Shown one piece after another: positions 1-7,161 of a stretch of DNA of 7,963 bases. How positions within the stretch are numbered: position 1 is the stretch's first letter; the number at the start of each line of letters is the position of its first letter. The notes beneath the pieces were generated by a model. It had not been told where the DNA came from. It did no database searches and was given only the letters and a program-made list of their open reading frames with translations. Position numbers and translations under genes: made by a program. Source of the DNA: CALOCY01 sp942491975 (GTDB lineage: Bacteria; Bacteroidota; Bacteroidia; Bacteroidales; Prolixibacteraceae); NCBI GenBank assembly GCA_942491975.1, contig CALOCY010000035.1, forward strand, positions 1 through 7,963. Reading direction: 5' to 3'.

Positions 1-161
1 CTTCGCCACGCTCTGCTGCGCTGTGTCACGCTTCGCCACGCTCTGCTGCGCTGTGTCACGCTTCGCCACGCTCTGCTGCGCTGTGTCACGCTTCGCCACG
101 CTCTCGCTGCGCTGTGTCACGCTTCGCCACGCTCTGCTGCGCTTCGCCACGCTTCGCCACG
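1..161. repeat. 30-bp minisatellite made of 10-bp sub-units
   Basis: Units start at 1, 31, 61, 91 and 122; the first three are identical 30-mers. Each unit is three related decamers (cttcgccacg, ctctgctgcg, ctgtgtcacg) sharing the pattern CTnnGnnnCG, so the array probably grew by duplication of a 10-bp unit, then of a 30-bp unit. Unit four carries one extra c (31 bp). The 3' end decays into two extra cttcgccacg decamers (142-161). The array begins at the window edge and probably continues outside. Because 30 is divisible by three, two minus-strand frames stay open through the identical units; one would encode a decapeptide repeat (RDTAQQSVAK). I see no proof that it is translated. Confidence 0.95.
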
Positions 162-335
162 GTTCCGACGATACCCGTAAGTCCGAGCACTAAGATACAC
201 CAGAACGAGCAATAATATCACTAAAATAAGAACTACGACGAAAGTTTGTTTGGAATTGCAGATTTTCGACCTCAAAACTGATTTTTCAGATTCATTAACC
301 GATTTGAAAGTGTCATCGGAATTTCGATAGCTCAA
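117..335 (-). CDS. Short hypothetical reading frame with one transmembrane-like segment (possible exon)
   Basis: I do not recognise this reading frame. It opens just after an in-frame TAA (339-341) and its first usable codon is TTG (333-335), not ATG, so it is not a complete gene. If real it would be an internal exon or an unannotated 5' fragment. The translation is about 31 polar residues, then one very hydrophobic stretch (roughly residues 32-49, TFVVVLILVILLLVLVYL), then an arginine-rich tail that runs into the minisatellite and stops at TGA (117-119). That shape resembles the N-terminal anchor of a type II membrane protein, but the hydrophobic run could also be chance in T-rich DNA. The last 15 or so residues are minisatellite-encoded. 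Confidence 0.2.
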   Translation of the reverse strand: MSYRNSDDTFKSVNESEKSVLRSKICNSKQTFVVVLILVILLLVLVYLSARTYGYRRNRGEAWRSAAERGEA

Positions 336-496
336 ATTTTAAGAGTCCCCACCAGGTGAGAGGGTAAATTTGATGTTTTTTCTGGATTTTGGGGCCTTTA
401 ACGTCATTTTTTACATTTTTAGCTTCCGGAAGGCACTTCCTTGACCGAGAAGACATATATTGGCGCCCCTTAGCAAAGTCAGCGGTGTTCGGTATT

Positions 497-921
<425 letters not shown>

Positions 922-1206
922 TCATTCTCCACCACAAACTGTTGCATGAAACCCAGGATTGGGTTCTGGGGTACTGTAGGTCGACACAGTATGTCGAGTG
1001 TCGACTGCAACAGAACTGACTCGTCTCGTAGATCGAAGCAGCCTTGGTGTTGGGCTTGGCCGTGCCCAGAGGTCCCAGACAATGACAACTTCATCGACTT
1101 TGCTGTCATTGCCGAATAATACTACCAGCCGAGCTGCCGAGGTGTCGACTAGTGAACCCCTTTCTGTCGCCAGCCTATCACGAATTGCGTAGTAATAGGA
1201 ACATCA
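922..1206 (-). CDS. Candidate downstream exon with a WD40-like motif (no ATG)
   Basis: The minus frame is open for about 94 codons between TGA codons at its upstream edge and at 922-924, but it has no ATG in frame. The middle of the translation reads RLVVLFGNDSKVDEVVIVWD, then L, resembling the end of a WD40/beta-propeller blade (hydrophobic-V-W-D-L). The stretch is more GC-rich than its flanks. An acceptor-like AG lies at 1164-1165 after gcgac, and another at 1175-1176. Using the first, the exon would start at 1163 with two bases completing a codon. That matches the one-base overhang left by a donor-like AG|GTAAC at 1490/1491 in the TRIM exon, giving a join of ...VKEQT-ERGSLVD.... Other TRIM-like proteins can carry C-terminal beta-propellers, so this may be the remnant or end of one. 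One blade motif is weak evidence; it could be an unrelated open stretch. Confidence 0.3.
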
Positions 1207-1310
1207 TGTAGAAATAGCACATCACATGCAGTACAATAAGAGTTGACCACTGCAAACCTCTGCCAACTGAACTCAATTCAGCGAAGAGGTCTTCCATTCA
1301 TGAGGCGCGA

Positions 1311-1431
1311 AAATTTATATAGAAAAAGGAACAGAAACCGAACGGAATATCGCGTTTTTTTAACCAAAACCGAAAACCGAACCGACTTGAAAAAACGACA
1401 AAAATCGAAAACCGACAGCGACACACCTCTA
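1311..1431. mobile_element. Possible hAT-type transposon terminus (solo end)
   Basis: This A-rich stretch has repeated AACCGA-type motifs (near 1336, 1366, 1372, 1377 and 1408) and ends in cacacctcta, whose complement is tagaggtgtg. Short repeated subterminal motifs and an outer TAGAGGTG/CAGAGGTG-like end are typical of hAT elements and their non-autonomous derivatives. I could not find the opposite terminal repeat or an 8-bp target duplication, so this is at best a solo or decayed end. It lies inside the proposed intron between the TRIM exon and the 922-1163 open stretch. Confidence 0.3.
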
Positions 1432-1458
1432 GCTCCAGCAACATGATTGACCTAAATA

Positions 1459-2528
1459 TTAGCCTTCTACATAAGGCGCAGTAATGTTACCTGTCTGTTC
1501 TTTGACGGTGACCTCTCCTATGAGAGCCCTGATGCCACCGAGCTTGTCCAAGACACTCGCACCTGCCGGTGTAAACGTGACGGTCGGCGGCTGATATTGA
1601 CTGACTGTGCTCGTCATCTTCTTCAGTTCACTGGCTCTCGTGTTCAGGTCATTAGCAATACGTGTTATATCACATGGTCTGCCTTTATCTCTCACTTCTG
1701 TCGAGTAGTTTATGAAGCTTTCTACTGCAACCTGTATTAACTCTAATTCTTCGTGACGGACATCAATCTCTTTCTCAGTCTTCACTTGAACTGCTTGGAT
1801 TGTTTGCACTAATCTCTCTACTTCACCGTGGATCAGTTTCACCAGTTCTTCGCCTTTCTGTCTCACTGCTATTTCTGCCTTTTTCACGCCGCCAATAAAA
1901 GTCTTTCTCATAACCTCAACATCGCTTTTTTCTTTCTCAATATATGTCACTGACGTGCCCAATGTTTGTATGTTCTGGTCAATTTGTTGGACTAATTCAG
2001 TGGCTACATCCTGGATCTCGAGACACTCATGACCTTTATGTTTTACTGCATAGCACACTGTGCATATATTAGCCTTGCACTGACTCTCACAGCAATACAT
2101 CTTCACCAACTCATCGCTGTGCCACTCACAGTAACTACTGCGTTGTCGCATCAATTCCGGTTTTACCGCATCTCCCAACTTCACGACCTGATGTGCTCCC
2201 GCTCTTCTGTTTCTGCATCGTGCACCACACCCGTCACACAACTTCTCACCACAATCCACACAGTATGCAGTGGCCACGTGACCTGTTTCCCCGCCACATC
2301 CTTCGCACTTATCCCTGATGTGTGACCTGCGACCTTGCCCTCCAGTTTGACCTTCCTTTGCCGAACTGACTCCAGTATTTCTCATACTGATCAAGTCATC
2401 CAGAAAGAAGTTATGCTGAAGACCTTTGACGCCTTCCGCTGGAATTGTGAACTCTTTCCTGCACATTGGACACTCCACTTCATCTCCTGGACACTTGTCC
2501 TCGCAGTGTTGTCGAATACACTTGAGAC
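1459..2528 (-). CDS. TRIM/RBCC-type protein, partial: RING C-terminal half, two B-boxes, coiled coil
   Basis: TRIM proteins are usually RING-type E3 ubiquitin ligases that dimerise through a coiled coil. Numbering from the TTG at 2704-2706 at the head of the open frame, convincing homology starts at about residue 60. Residues 63-105 give the last three RING zinc ligands (C63, then CPMC at 79-82) and the usual KEFTIP...NFFLDDL tail. B-box 1 spans about 134-172 (C134, C137, C149, C152, C157, C160, H172). B-box 2 spans about 193-226 (C193, H196, C205/206, C210, C215, C218, H223, H226), with slightly wide spacing at YCCESQC. A charged coiled coil follows (about 230-370), then a short tail ending at TAA 1459-1461. 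The first RING half is missing and there is no upstream ATG, so this is an internal exon or a 5'-truncated gene. About 30 bp upstream begins a dispersed repeat whose translation fills frame residues 1-50; I exclude it. An AG|GTAAC donor-like site at 1490/1491 suggests that the true C-terminus may lie in another exon. No PRY-SPRY or NHL domain is visible in this exon. The subfamily cannot be assigned. Confidence 0.85.
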
Positions 2529-2557
2529 GTCTGTCGTCACGCTTGTGTATTGTGACG

Positions 2558-2848
2558 AAACGGTCACAGATAGACACATAGTTACTATGGGGGACGAATA
2601 GGAAACCACCCCCTGCGAGTTCAACGCGACCTTGACCTTTGACCTTGGATGACCTTGAAAGGAGATACGGCAAGGTCAACGAGTTTGGAGCGCAATATCT
2701 CCACAACGGTGACAGATAGACACGAAGTTACTATGGGGCACCTATAGGAAACCACCCCTGCGAGTCCAATGCGACCTTGACCTTTGACCTTGGATGACCT
2801 TGAAACGGGTTACATCAAGCTTCCCCATCTGTATGTCTAGCCTACGGT
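2558..2848. repeat. Dispersed repeat, copy 1: tandem dimer with AGGTCA half-sites
   Basis: Two units about 146 bp apart (cggtcacagata at 2561 and cggtgacagata at 2707) share most of their sequence. Each ends with the same string of AGGTCA-type half-sites, read as TGACCT on this strand. The segment 2596-2848 is about 97% identical to 5580-5833 elsewhere in the window; I count six single-base differences or indels. Copy 1 extends about 36 bp further left than copy 2. There is no ORF, poly(A) tail or clear terminal inverted repeat, so the class is unknown (perhaps a SINE, a MITE or a satellite-derived dimer). It abuts the TRIM exon. Confidence 0.9.
2633..2658 (-). promoter_or_regulatory. Perfect DR1 plus TCAAGGTCA nuclear-receptor motif (copy 1, unit A)
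   Basis: On the minus strand, 2633-2645 reads AGGTCAAAGGTCA, the consensus direct repeat with 1-bp spacing bound by HNF4, COUP-TF and RXR heterodimers. The segment 2650-2658 reads TCAAGGTCA, the extended half-site of NR5A (FTZ-F1/SF-1) and ERR receptors. Another AGGTC-type half-site overlaps on the left. The same arrangement occurs at 2778-2790, 5616-5628 and 5762-5774. The motif match is direct; binding or function is inference. Confidence 0.5.
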
Positions 2849-3464
2849 CGGCCCACCTACAGTTTGTAGGTTTCTTGTAGTATATTACGAGAGGGAGTTA
2901 AGTTATGCATTATATTATAATACATTACGAGATCGATTTTCACTTCAGCGGTCCGTACTCTAAGTGCTATAGCTGGAGTACGTTATTGTAGACGTTATCT
3001 GTAGTATTTGCACGGCTAAAGTGTAGGTGTTTCGCGCCAATTTTAAGAACAGTCCAAGTTCACATGTCACTCTAAAGCTGTTACCAACTACCGCTTTATT
3101 CTTTACACTACATGCACAGACTGTTTCGTCATTTCTTCGATGAGTTCTTATACACGATTTGCAATAACGTTCTGCTCATAGCTTCCATTGATTGACCACG
3201 TGACATGCCAACATGACGTTAACGTGACCTAATGCATGCATAAATTATCCAACTAGTGCTATACGGAGTGGTCGGGACAATCGACGCATTTGTATGCATC
3301 AGATGTTGCTTTACTTTTGGTTTTAGACATGCTGCTGTTATGGACGTGTGTCCTAGCCTTAAGATGTCGCGACGGCAGTCAATATTTACCGTAGCAACAC
3401 AGCACTTGAAGTTAAACATTACAACCACTCTGTAAGTGGTTCAACGAGCAGTGTAAATATAAAC
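2849..3464. other. Non-coding stretch, no recognised gene
   Basis: This stretch is AT-rich with no open frame I trust. A CACGTG E-box lies at 3197-3202, and the palindrome acgttaacgt lies close by at about 3216-3225. Nothing else stands out. Confidence 0.6.
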
Positions 3465-3632
3465 ATGGGAAAAACGCGGTGGTGTGTACCCTGTTGTAAG
3501 GCCGATAGGCACTTCACGTGGAACGTGATCAACTTTCGTGCGTTGCTACACCAAAACCGATGTGAGGACAAGAGCTGTTCACTCCAGCCACAAAACCAAA
3601 GACTGACGTTTATAGTTTCAAAATCAGCATAA
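3465..3632 (+). CDS. Short hypothetical ORF, 55 codons, Cys-rich start
   Basis: This is ATG to TAA with a good start context (aaacATGg: A at -3, G at +4). The translation begins MGKTRWCVPCCKADRHF and contains five cysteines, including a C-x2-CC cluster close to the start. The opening faintly resembles the start of a THAP domain (usually a CCVPGC-like string followed by a conserved F-phi-FP motif), but the later THAP landmarks are not evident, so I do not assign it. It could be a first exon, a decayed gene start or a chance ORF. There is no clear donor site inside it and nothing coding downstream. Confidence 0.2.
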   Translation: MGKTRWCVPCCKADRHFTWNVINFRALLHQNRCEDKSCSLQPQNQRLTFIVSKSA

Positions 3633-4084
3633 TATGATACCGTGAGATACAAGCGTCATACCCGTAAGAAGCTCATAGCAACAACACAAGAATTAGCTAA
3701 TAATCACCAAAAAATCTACAGCAGCAGGCAAAAGTCTATGGCAGCCGCATACCAAAAACATAGCAACCGACCTAGAAGATAAGCAATAACACAAGGACAC
3801 CAAAAATCACTGAAGTAGCCATAGCAATCGCATTGCAACCTCGGGAGGCAGATAAGTCGCTAGCAGCTGCCGCCTACCAACAGCATGTCAAATATATCAA
3901 CCTGTGAGCCACACTGGTATATTTAACAGGCATCGCATTGCAACATCTTGTGACCCTAGCAACATAGCCAATTTAACTATTGTATAAAGCTTATTGAAAA
4001 CGTATTGGCATTTGTACCCAAGAAAGATTACGTATTTACCTCTCGCAGAGTAATTCCGAATTATAATACATAACACATTAATCA
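3633..4084. other. Non-coding stretch, no recognised gene
   Basis: This stretch is AT-rich with several tagcaac-like words. A 13-bp direct repeat, atcgcattgcaac, occurs at about 3827 and again at about 3931. No coding frame is supported. These may be decayed repeats. Confidence 0.5.
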
Positions 4085-4202
4085 TTTTCACCTACACCCC
4101 TCCCCGCCACCACCGCTTCTTCGCTTCCGTGGACGTATTTCTGGCCTCTCCGGATGTTGGCGGACCTCCGGAGTTCAAGATGGCGGACTGTAAACCGGAA
4201 GT
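4085..4202 (+). promoter_or_regulatory. Candidate TATA-less promoter with ETS and YY1 motifs
   Basis: A locally GC-rich island in AT-rich surroundings contains a C-rich tract (cacccctccccgcc), a reversed ETS-like cttccgt, a perfect YY1-type CAAGATGGCGG (4176-4186) and a perfect ETS consensus ACCGGAAGT (4194-4202). YY1 and ETS motifs together mark many TATA-less housekeeping promoters in animals. In those promoters the YY1 motif usually lies just downstream of the start site in sense orientation, and its ATG can be the start codon. That would imply plus-strand transcription from about 4130-4175. The motifs are visible; promoter activity is inference. Confidence 0.45.
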
Positions 4203-4266
4203 ACATTGTGCCAGTATTCTGAACGCAATTAGATTTCGATCAATGTTTGCGGTATTCCTTCGTTGA
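4180..4266 (+). CDS. Short ORF starting inside a YY1 motif, possible first coding exon
   Basis: The ATG of CAAGATGGCGG has an excellent context (A at -3, G at +4) and opens a 28-codon frame starting MADCKPEVHC and ending at TGA 4264-4266. Gene starts embedded in YY1 motifs are common in animals. The true coding sequence would then leave this frame at a splice donor. Possible but weak donors lie at 4201 (GTACAT) and 4251 (GTATTC). A strong GTGAGT at 4572 lies past the stop. No downstream exon was identified, so this may instead be a non-coding first exon or nothing. Confidence 0.2.
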   Translation: MADCKPEVHCASILNAIRFRSMFAVFLR

Positions 4267-5579
4267 AAATGTCTAGCTAACGAAAAAAATATCTGATTGT
4301 TCTAACTCTTTCAGTCGAGTGCTTGAGTACAGTAAACAATCTAAACAAGAATATCTGACTTGGGTTTGAAACCACGTTGCTTAGATCATACCTCATCACG
4401 CAATTAAAGTAGTAGAAATAAGCTACGGTTAATCTGTTGATTCCATTATGTCAAGCATCATAGATCGAGATACAAAACCATTCCGATATCTCTCTTCTAA
4501 GCCTAGAAAATATTACTTCCAGTTTCGGCTGATATCTCCAATTTTATATCAAATGGATAACGCACACTCCAGTGAGTATGGCTACCTGAAATATAATTAT
4601 ACAAGACACTTCTAGTGTTGTTATGTGTAATCATTTTATAGCTAGCTAGAACATAGTCATTTTGTTCTTTTTATCAAAAATCAGACACGTCCGAATGACG
4701 TCATATACTCGACAATTCGCCCAAAATCGTGGGTTAATCTCGCCAGAAGAGAAAAGCTAGATTCATTTAAGTGCTCTCTTTGTAATGTTCCTTATACTCC
4801 ATATTGCAACGTGAAGATTACTGCAAAGATTATTGTAAAAAAAATAGTTTTGCTTGAAGTAGTGGCATCAGAATTACAAATCAACAAAAATGAAAAAAAT
4901 GTTTATGTGACGAAAATAATGACTTCGTGTTTCGAATTTTATTGTTACATGTAAGTTATTAATGCTGCAATTTTCTTTGAATTCAGGTTTCTGTTCAATG
5001 AAGACACAGCACATAGGCCTTACATGGCAAATAACACAACAACGACAGCACTTTGTAGCGCTAATAAATGTGACGCTCAGATGCTGTCGTGAAATATAGT
5101 GTCATTGACTTTGAACGCGATCAATTATAAATCAAGATTCAAGAACACTTAACATACCAGTGACGACAATAGCAGGTGCGTTAAAAACGTATCATGCAAA
5201 CTTCAACTTACAGTATAGAATGCTATCAATACAAAAGATCCAACGAATCCAGCCGAAGAGCCACAAAGTGAACATAAAATATCTCGCATTGACCCTTTTC
5301 CATTTTTTTCAAGAAAATTTATGAAAAAATATGACATTTGCCATTTTACTACAGTTATTCATTCAGCTATTGTATCTGCAAATTAACTAGTTTTAGAGGT
5401 GTAAGTGAAGTACTGTCCTGCCAGAAATGTTGCCTGCTATAAGCTGAGTCAGCAGAACCTTGTGCAGCAGTCTCGCCATCTCTATATTTTTGTCAATAGA
5501 ACACGAGAGACAATAAAACAATAAAATGAGTGCACACAGATGTTAACTATTCATTGCCTCGGATTAACTCGGTGAATGT
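4267..5579. other. Long AT-rich non-coding stretch
   Basis: I see no gene, RNA or transposon ends in this 1.3 kb. All frames are short. It contains one TGACGTCA (4696-4703) and one T-MARE-like palindrome (5443-5453). It could be intron or intergenic DNA. Confidence 0.6.
5443..5453. promoter_or_regulatory. T-MARE / antioxidant-response-like site
   Basis: GCTGAGTCAGC is a perfect 11-bp palindrome and differs from the 13-bp Maf recognition element consensus TGCTGAGTCAGCA at only one outer base. Such sites are bound by Maf, Nrf/CNC and AP-1 proteins. Only the motif is seen here. Confidence 0.35.
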
Positions 5580-5833
5580 GAATAGGAAACCACCCCTGCG
5601 AGTTCAACGCGACCTTGACCTTTGACCTTGGATGACCTTGAAAGGAGATACGGCAAGGTCATCGAGTTTGGAGCGCAATATCTCCACAACGGTGACAGAT
5701 AGACACAAAGTTACAATGGGGCACCTATAGGAAACCACCCCCTGCGAGTCCAATGCGACCTTGACCTTTGACCTTGGATGACCTTGAAACGGGTTACATC
5801 AAGCTTCCCCCATCTGTATGTCTAGCCTACGGT
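5580..5833. repeat. Dispersed repeat, copy 2: tandem dimer with AGGTCA half-sites
   Basis: This copy matches 2596-2848 in the same orientation with about 97% identity and contains the same dimer with DR1 motifs at 5616-5628 and 5762-5774. The right end coincides with copy 1 (tagcctacggt), while the left end begins at gaatagg, about 36 bp short of copy 1. The shared right end suggests a defined 3' boundary, with left truncation as in retroposons. A CGGTG occurs on both sides (5570-5574 and 5830-5834), but this is too short to call a target duplication with confidence. Confidence 0.9.
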
Positions 5834-6611
5834 GGAAGACGAGACATTTGTATTTGCTATACATGTAAATGGCAGTATGCAGTATGTAACACAATTAATA
5901 TGCAATACTTAAATTAGCTCCAACTAGGTGACTACTACCAGGATTCCAACAGGCTGCGGAGCTTTTGCAATGCACACTTTGACTTGATGGTTAACCTGAG
6001 TTAGCTTACGGCTCACTTGTCGGTTGTCCTGCAGCTGTGAGCGGTAATTACTGTCGACATTTGAATACTACTAGTCCCATGTTGCAATGCTATCCTCAGT
6101 TCTTGGGGTTTGGGTGGTTTCTATGTCATTCCTTGGCATCCAGGCCAGTTCGGTTGCTTTGTTTTTGATCGGTAGTTGTCATCGACGTTTGCCAGTTGTT
6201 ATGGAACGACGAACTACGTGACAGACGCCATCTCGTCACTCGCTACTATTTCAATGGAATTACATCATAATTTGTCATCTTCTTGCATGTGCTTCTATTA
6301 TACCGCTCCATCAGGACTGTACTGTCGACAGAAATCTTTTCTAAAATAATAGCAAAGTGGCCGATGTCTTGAATAATTGCATGTATCAGCAGAACCAAGA
6401 GATCTTCAATTGTTGTAGATTCTGTCAGATAACTTGGACACCGACTTATGATAGTCGAGTTTTTCGATCATGTCATAATCATCTAAGCCTACTTGTGGAC
6501 ATTCCGTCATAAATATCATAAGTCAACAAAACAGAAATAATAAATGATAATTCATTCAACAGTGAATAGTCGAATATAGATCTTCGAATTTTCCTCGCAA
6601 ACATGTGACAC
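5834..6611. other. Non-coding stretch, no recognised gene
   Basis: There are no convincing frames on either strand. Minor features are a short gcagtat tandem near 5873 and a perfect ctgtcgacag palindrome near 6322. The minus frame at 6479-6754 shows no recognisable domain and I do not call it. Confidence 0.5.
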
Positions 6612-6624
6612 GTCACGTGACTCA
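6612..6624. promoter_or_regulatory. Overlapping E-box (GTCACGTGAC) and AP-1 site (TGACTCA)
   Basis: The segment 6612-6621 is a perfect palindromic GTCACGTGAC, the form preferred by MITF/TFE-type bHLH-ZIP factors (CLEAR box). The segment 6618-6624 is TGACTCA, the AP-1 consensus, overlapping it by four bases. It lies about 150 bp before the TGACGTCA cluster. Binding is inference. Confidence 0.35.
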
Positions 6625-6776
6625 GAGAACCAGAATTCTGATCTAAATTCAATAATAACGACGCGCAATCATGGAAGCTGCTGAAACTGTGAGAGACGGA
6701 TTGATAGTGATTTGAACTGACAGCCAGAGCTGTATCCAAGAATAATTTAGTCACGCCCTTTTCATTTTTCCCCTGA

Positions 6777-7026
6777 TGACGTCATGCGTGCCACAGTTTA
6801 TGTTCATCGCGTGCTAAGTGAAATTTAACGAACGTCGTTTCGACAAAGAATTTTTGTTTTTGTTTTTGCGGCACTATGACGTCACATCGCAGCTGCGTTC
6901 ACCCCAGTGACGTCACGCAATAAAAATTAAAAACAATGTTACTGACAAAAATGACGTCACCGGTCACTATTAATCAAACTGTTGACCGGTCAGTCACTTT
7001 TGATTTAATGTTGACCGGTGACGTCA
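6777..7026. promoter_or_regulatory. Cluster of five perfect CRE palindromes (TGACGTCA)
   Basis: TGACGTCA occurs at 6777-6784, 6877-6884, 6908-6915, 6952-6959 and 7019-7026. The full CRE is bound by CREB/ATF bZIP proteins, and five copies in 250 bp are far more than chance (one expected per about 65 kb). Elsewhere in the window it occurs only at 4696. The last two copies are the ends of an inverted repeat, so part of the cluster may come from a repeat rather than from selection for regulation. No adjacent gene is visible to be regulated. Confidence 0.5.
6952..7026. repeat. 75-bp foldback with CRE-ACCGGT ends
   Basis: Each arm starts with TGACGTCACCGGTCA (inverted at the right end), followed by attaatcaaa (6969-6978), inverted as tttgatttaat (6999-7009). 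The centre is the palindrome GACCGGTC (6984-6991). Arms are about 37 bp with a few mismatches and a small indel. It could be a tiny MITE or a composite transcription-factor site. Confidence 0.8.
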
Positions 7027-7161
7027 CGAACTAATGATACGATGTACACGGCTATAATTTAGTAAACGAATATGAAACGAAAACTTACGCAAACGATCGC
7101 AAATGCCAAAATAATCACAAAATGAAAAAACCCTGACCTTGAACTTGTTTATTATTCGCGT

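Noticed and set aside
1..161. CRISPR array
   Set aside because: The 30-bp units are contiguous with no unique spacers and the context is eukaryotic; it is a tandem minisatellite.
160..182. GTAAGT donor-like site at 177
   Set aside because: It is an isolated hexamer next to the minisatellite with no coding frame or acceptor to pair with; expected by chance.
998..1192. Plus-strand 64-codon ORF and the alternate minus frame at 909-1109
   Set aside because: They are low-complexity Ser/Thr or mixed sequence in the same open GC-richer stretch; the WD40-like frame on the minus strand fits better.
1243..1446. Plus-strand 67-codon ORF (Arg/Lys/Asn/Thr-rich)
   Set aside because: It is the translation of the AACCGA-type transposon-end repeats and has no protein-like domain.
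2029..2624. Plus-strand and second minus-frame ORFs over the TRIM exon
   Set aside because: They are shadows of the TRIM coding frame in other frames, with no recognisable protein features of their own.
2529..2706. N-terminal extension of the TRIM reading frame (about 60 residues)
   Set aside because: It begins with TTG, has no ATG, and nearly all of it is the translation of a dispersed repeat also present at 5580-5833; it shows no RING-like cysteines.
5393..5402. ttagaggtgt as the partner end of the hAT-like terminus at 1431
   Set aside because: Similarity stops after about nine bases, there is no subterminal AACCGA repeat, and no target duplication matches.
6479..6754. 91-codon minus ORF
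   Set aside because: The sequence is Ser/Leu/His-rich without motifs, in AT-rich DNA, overlapping the E-box/AP-1 site; there is no sign of coding constraint.
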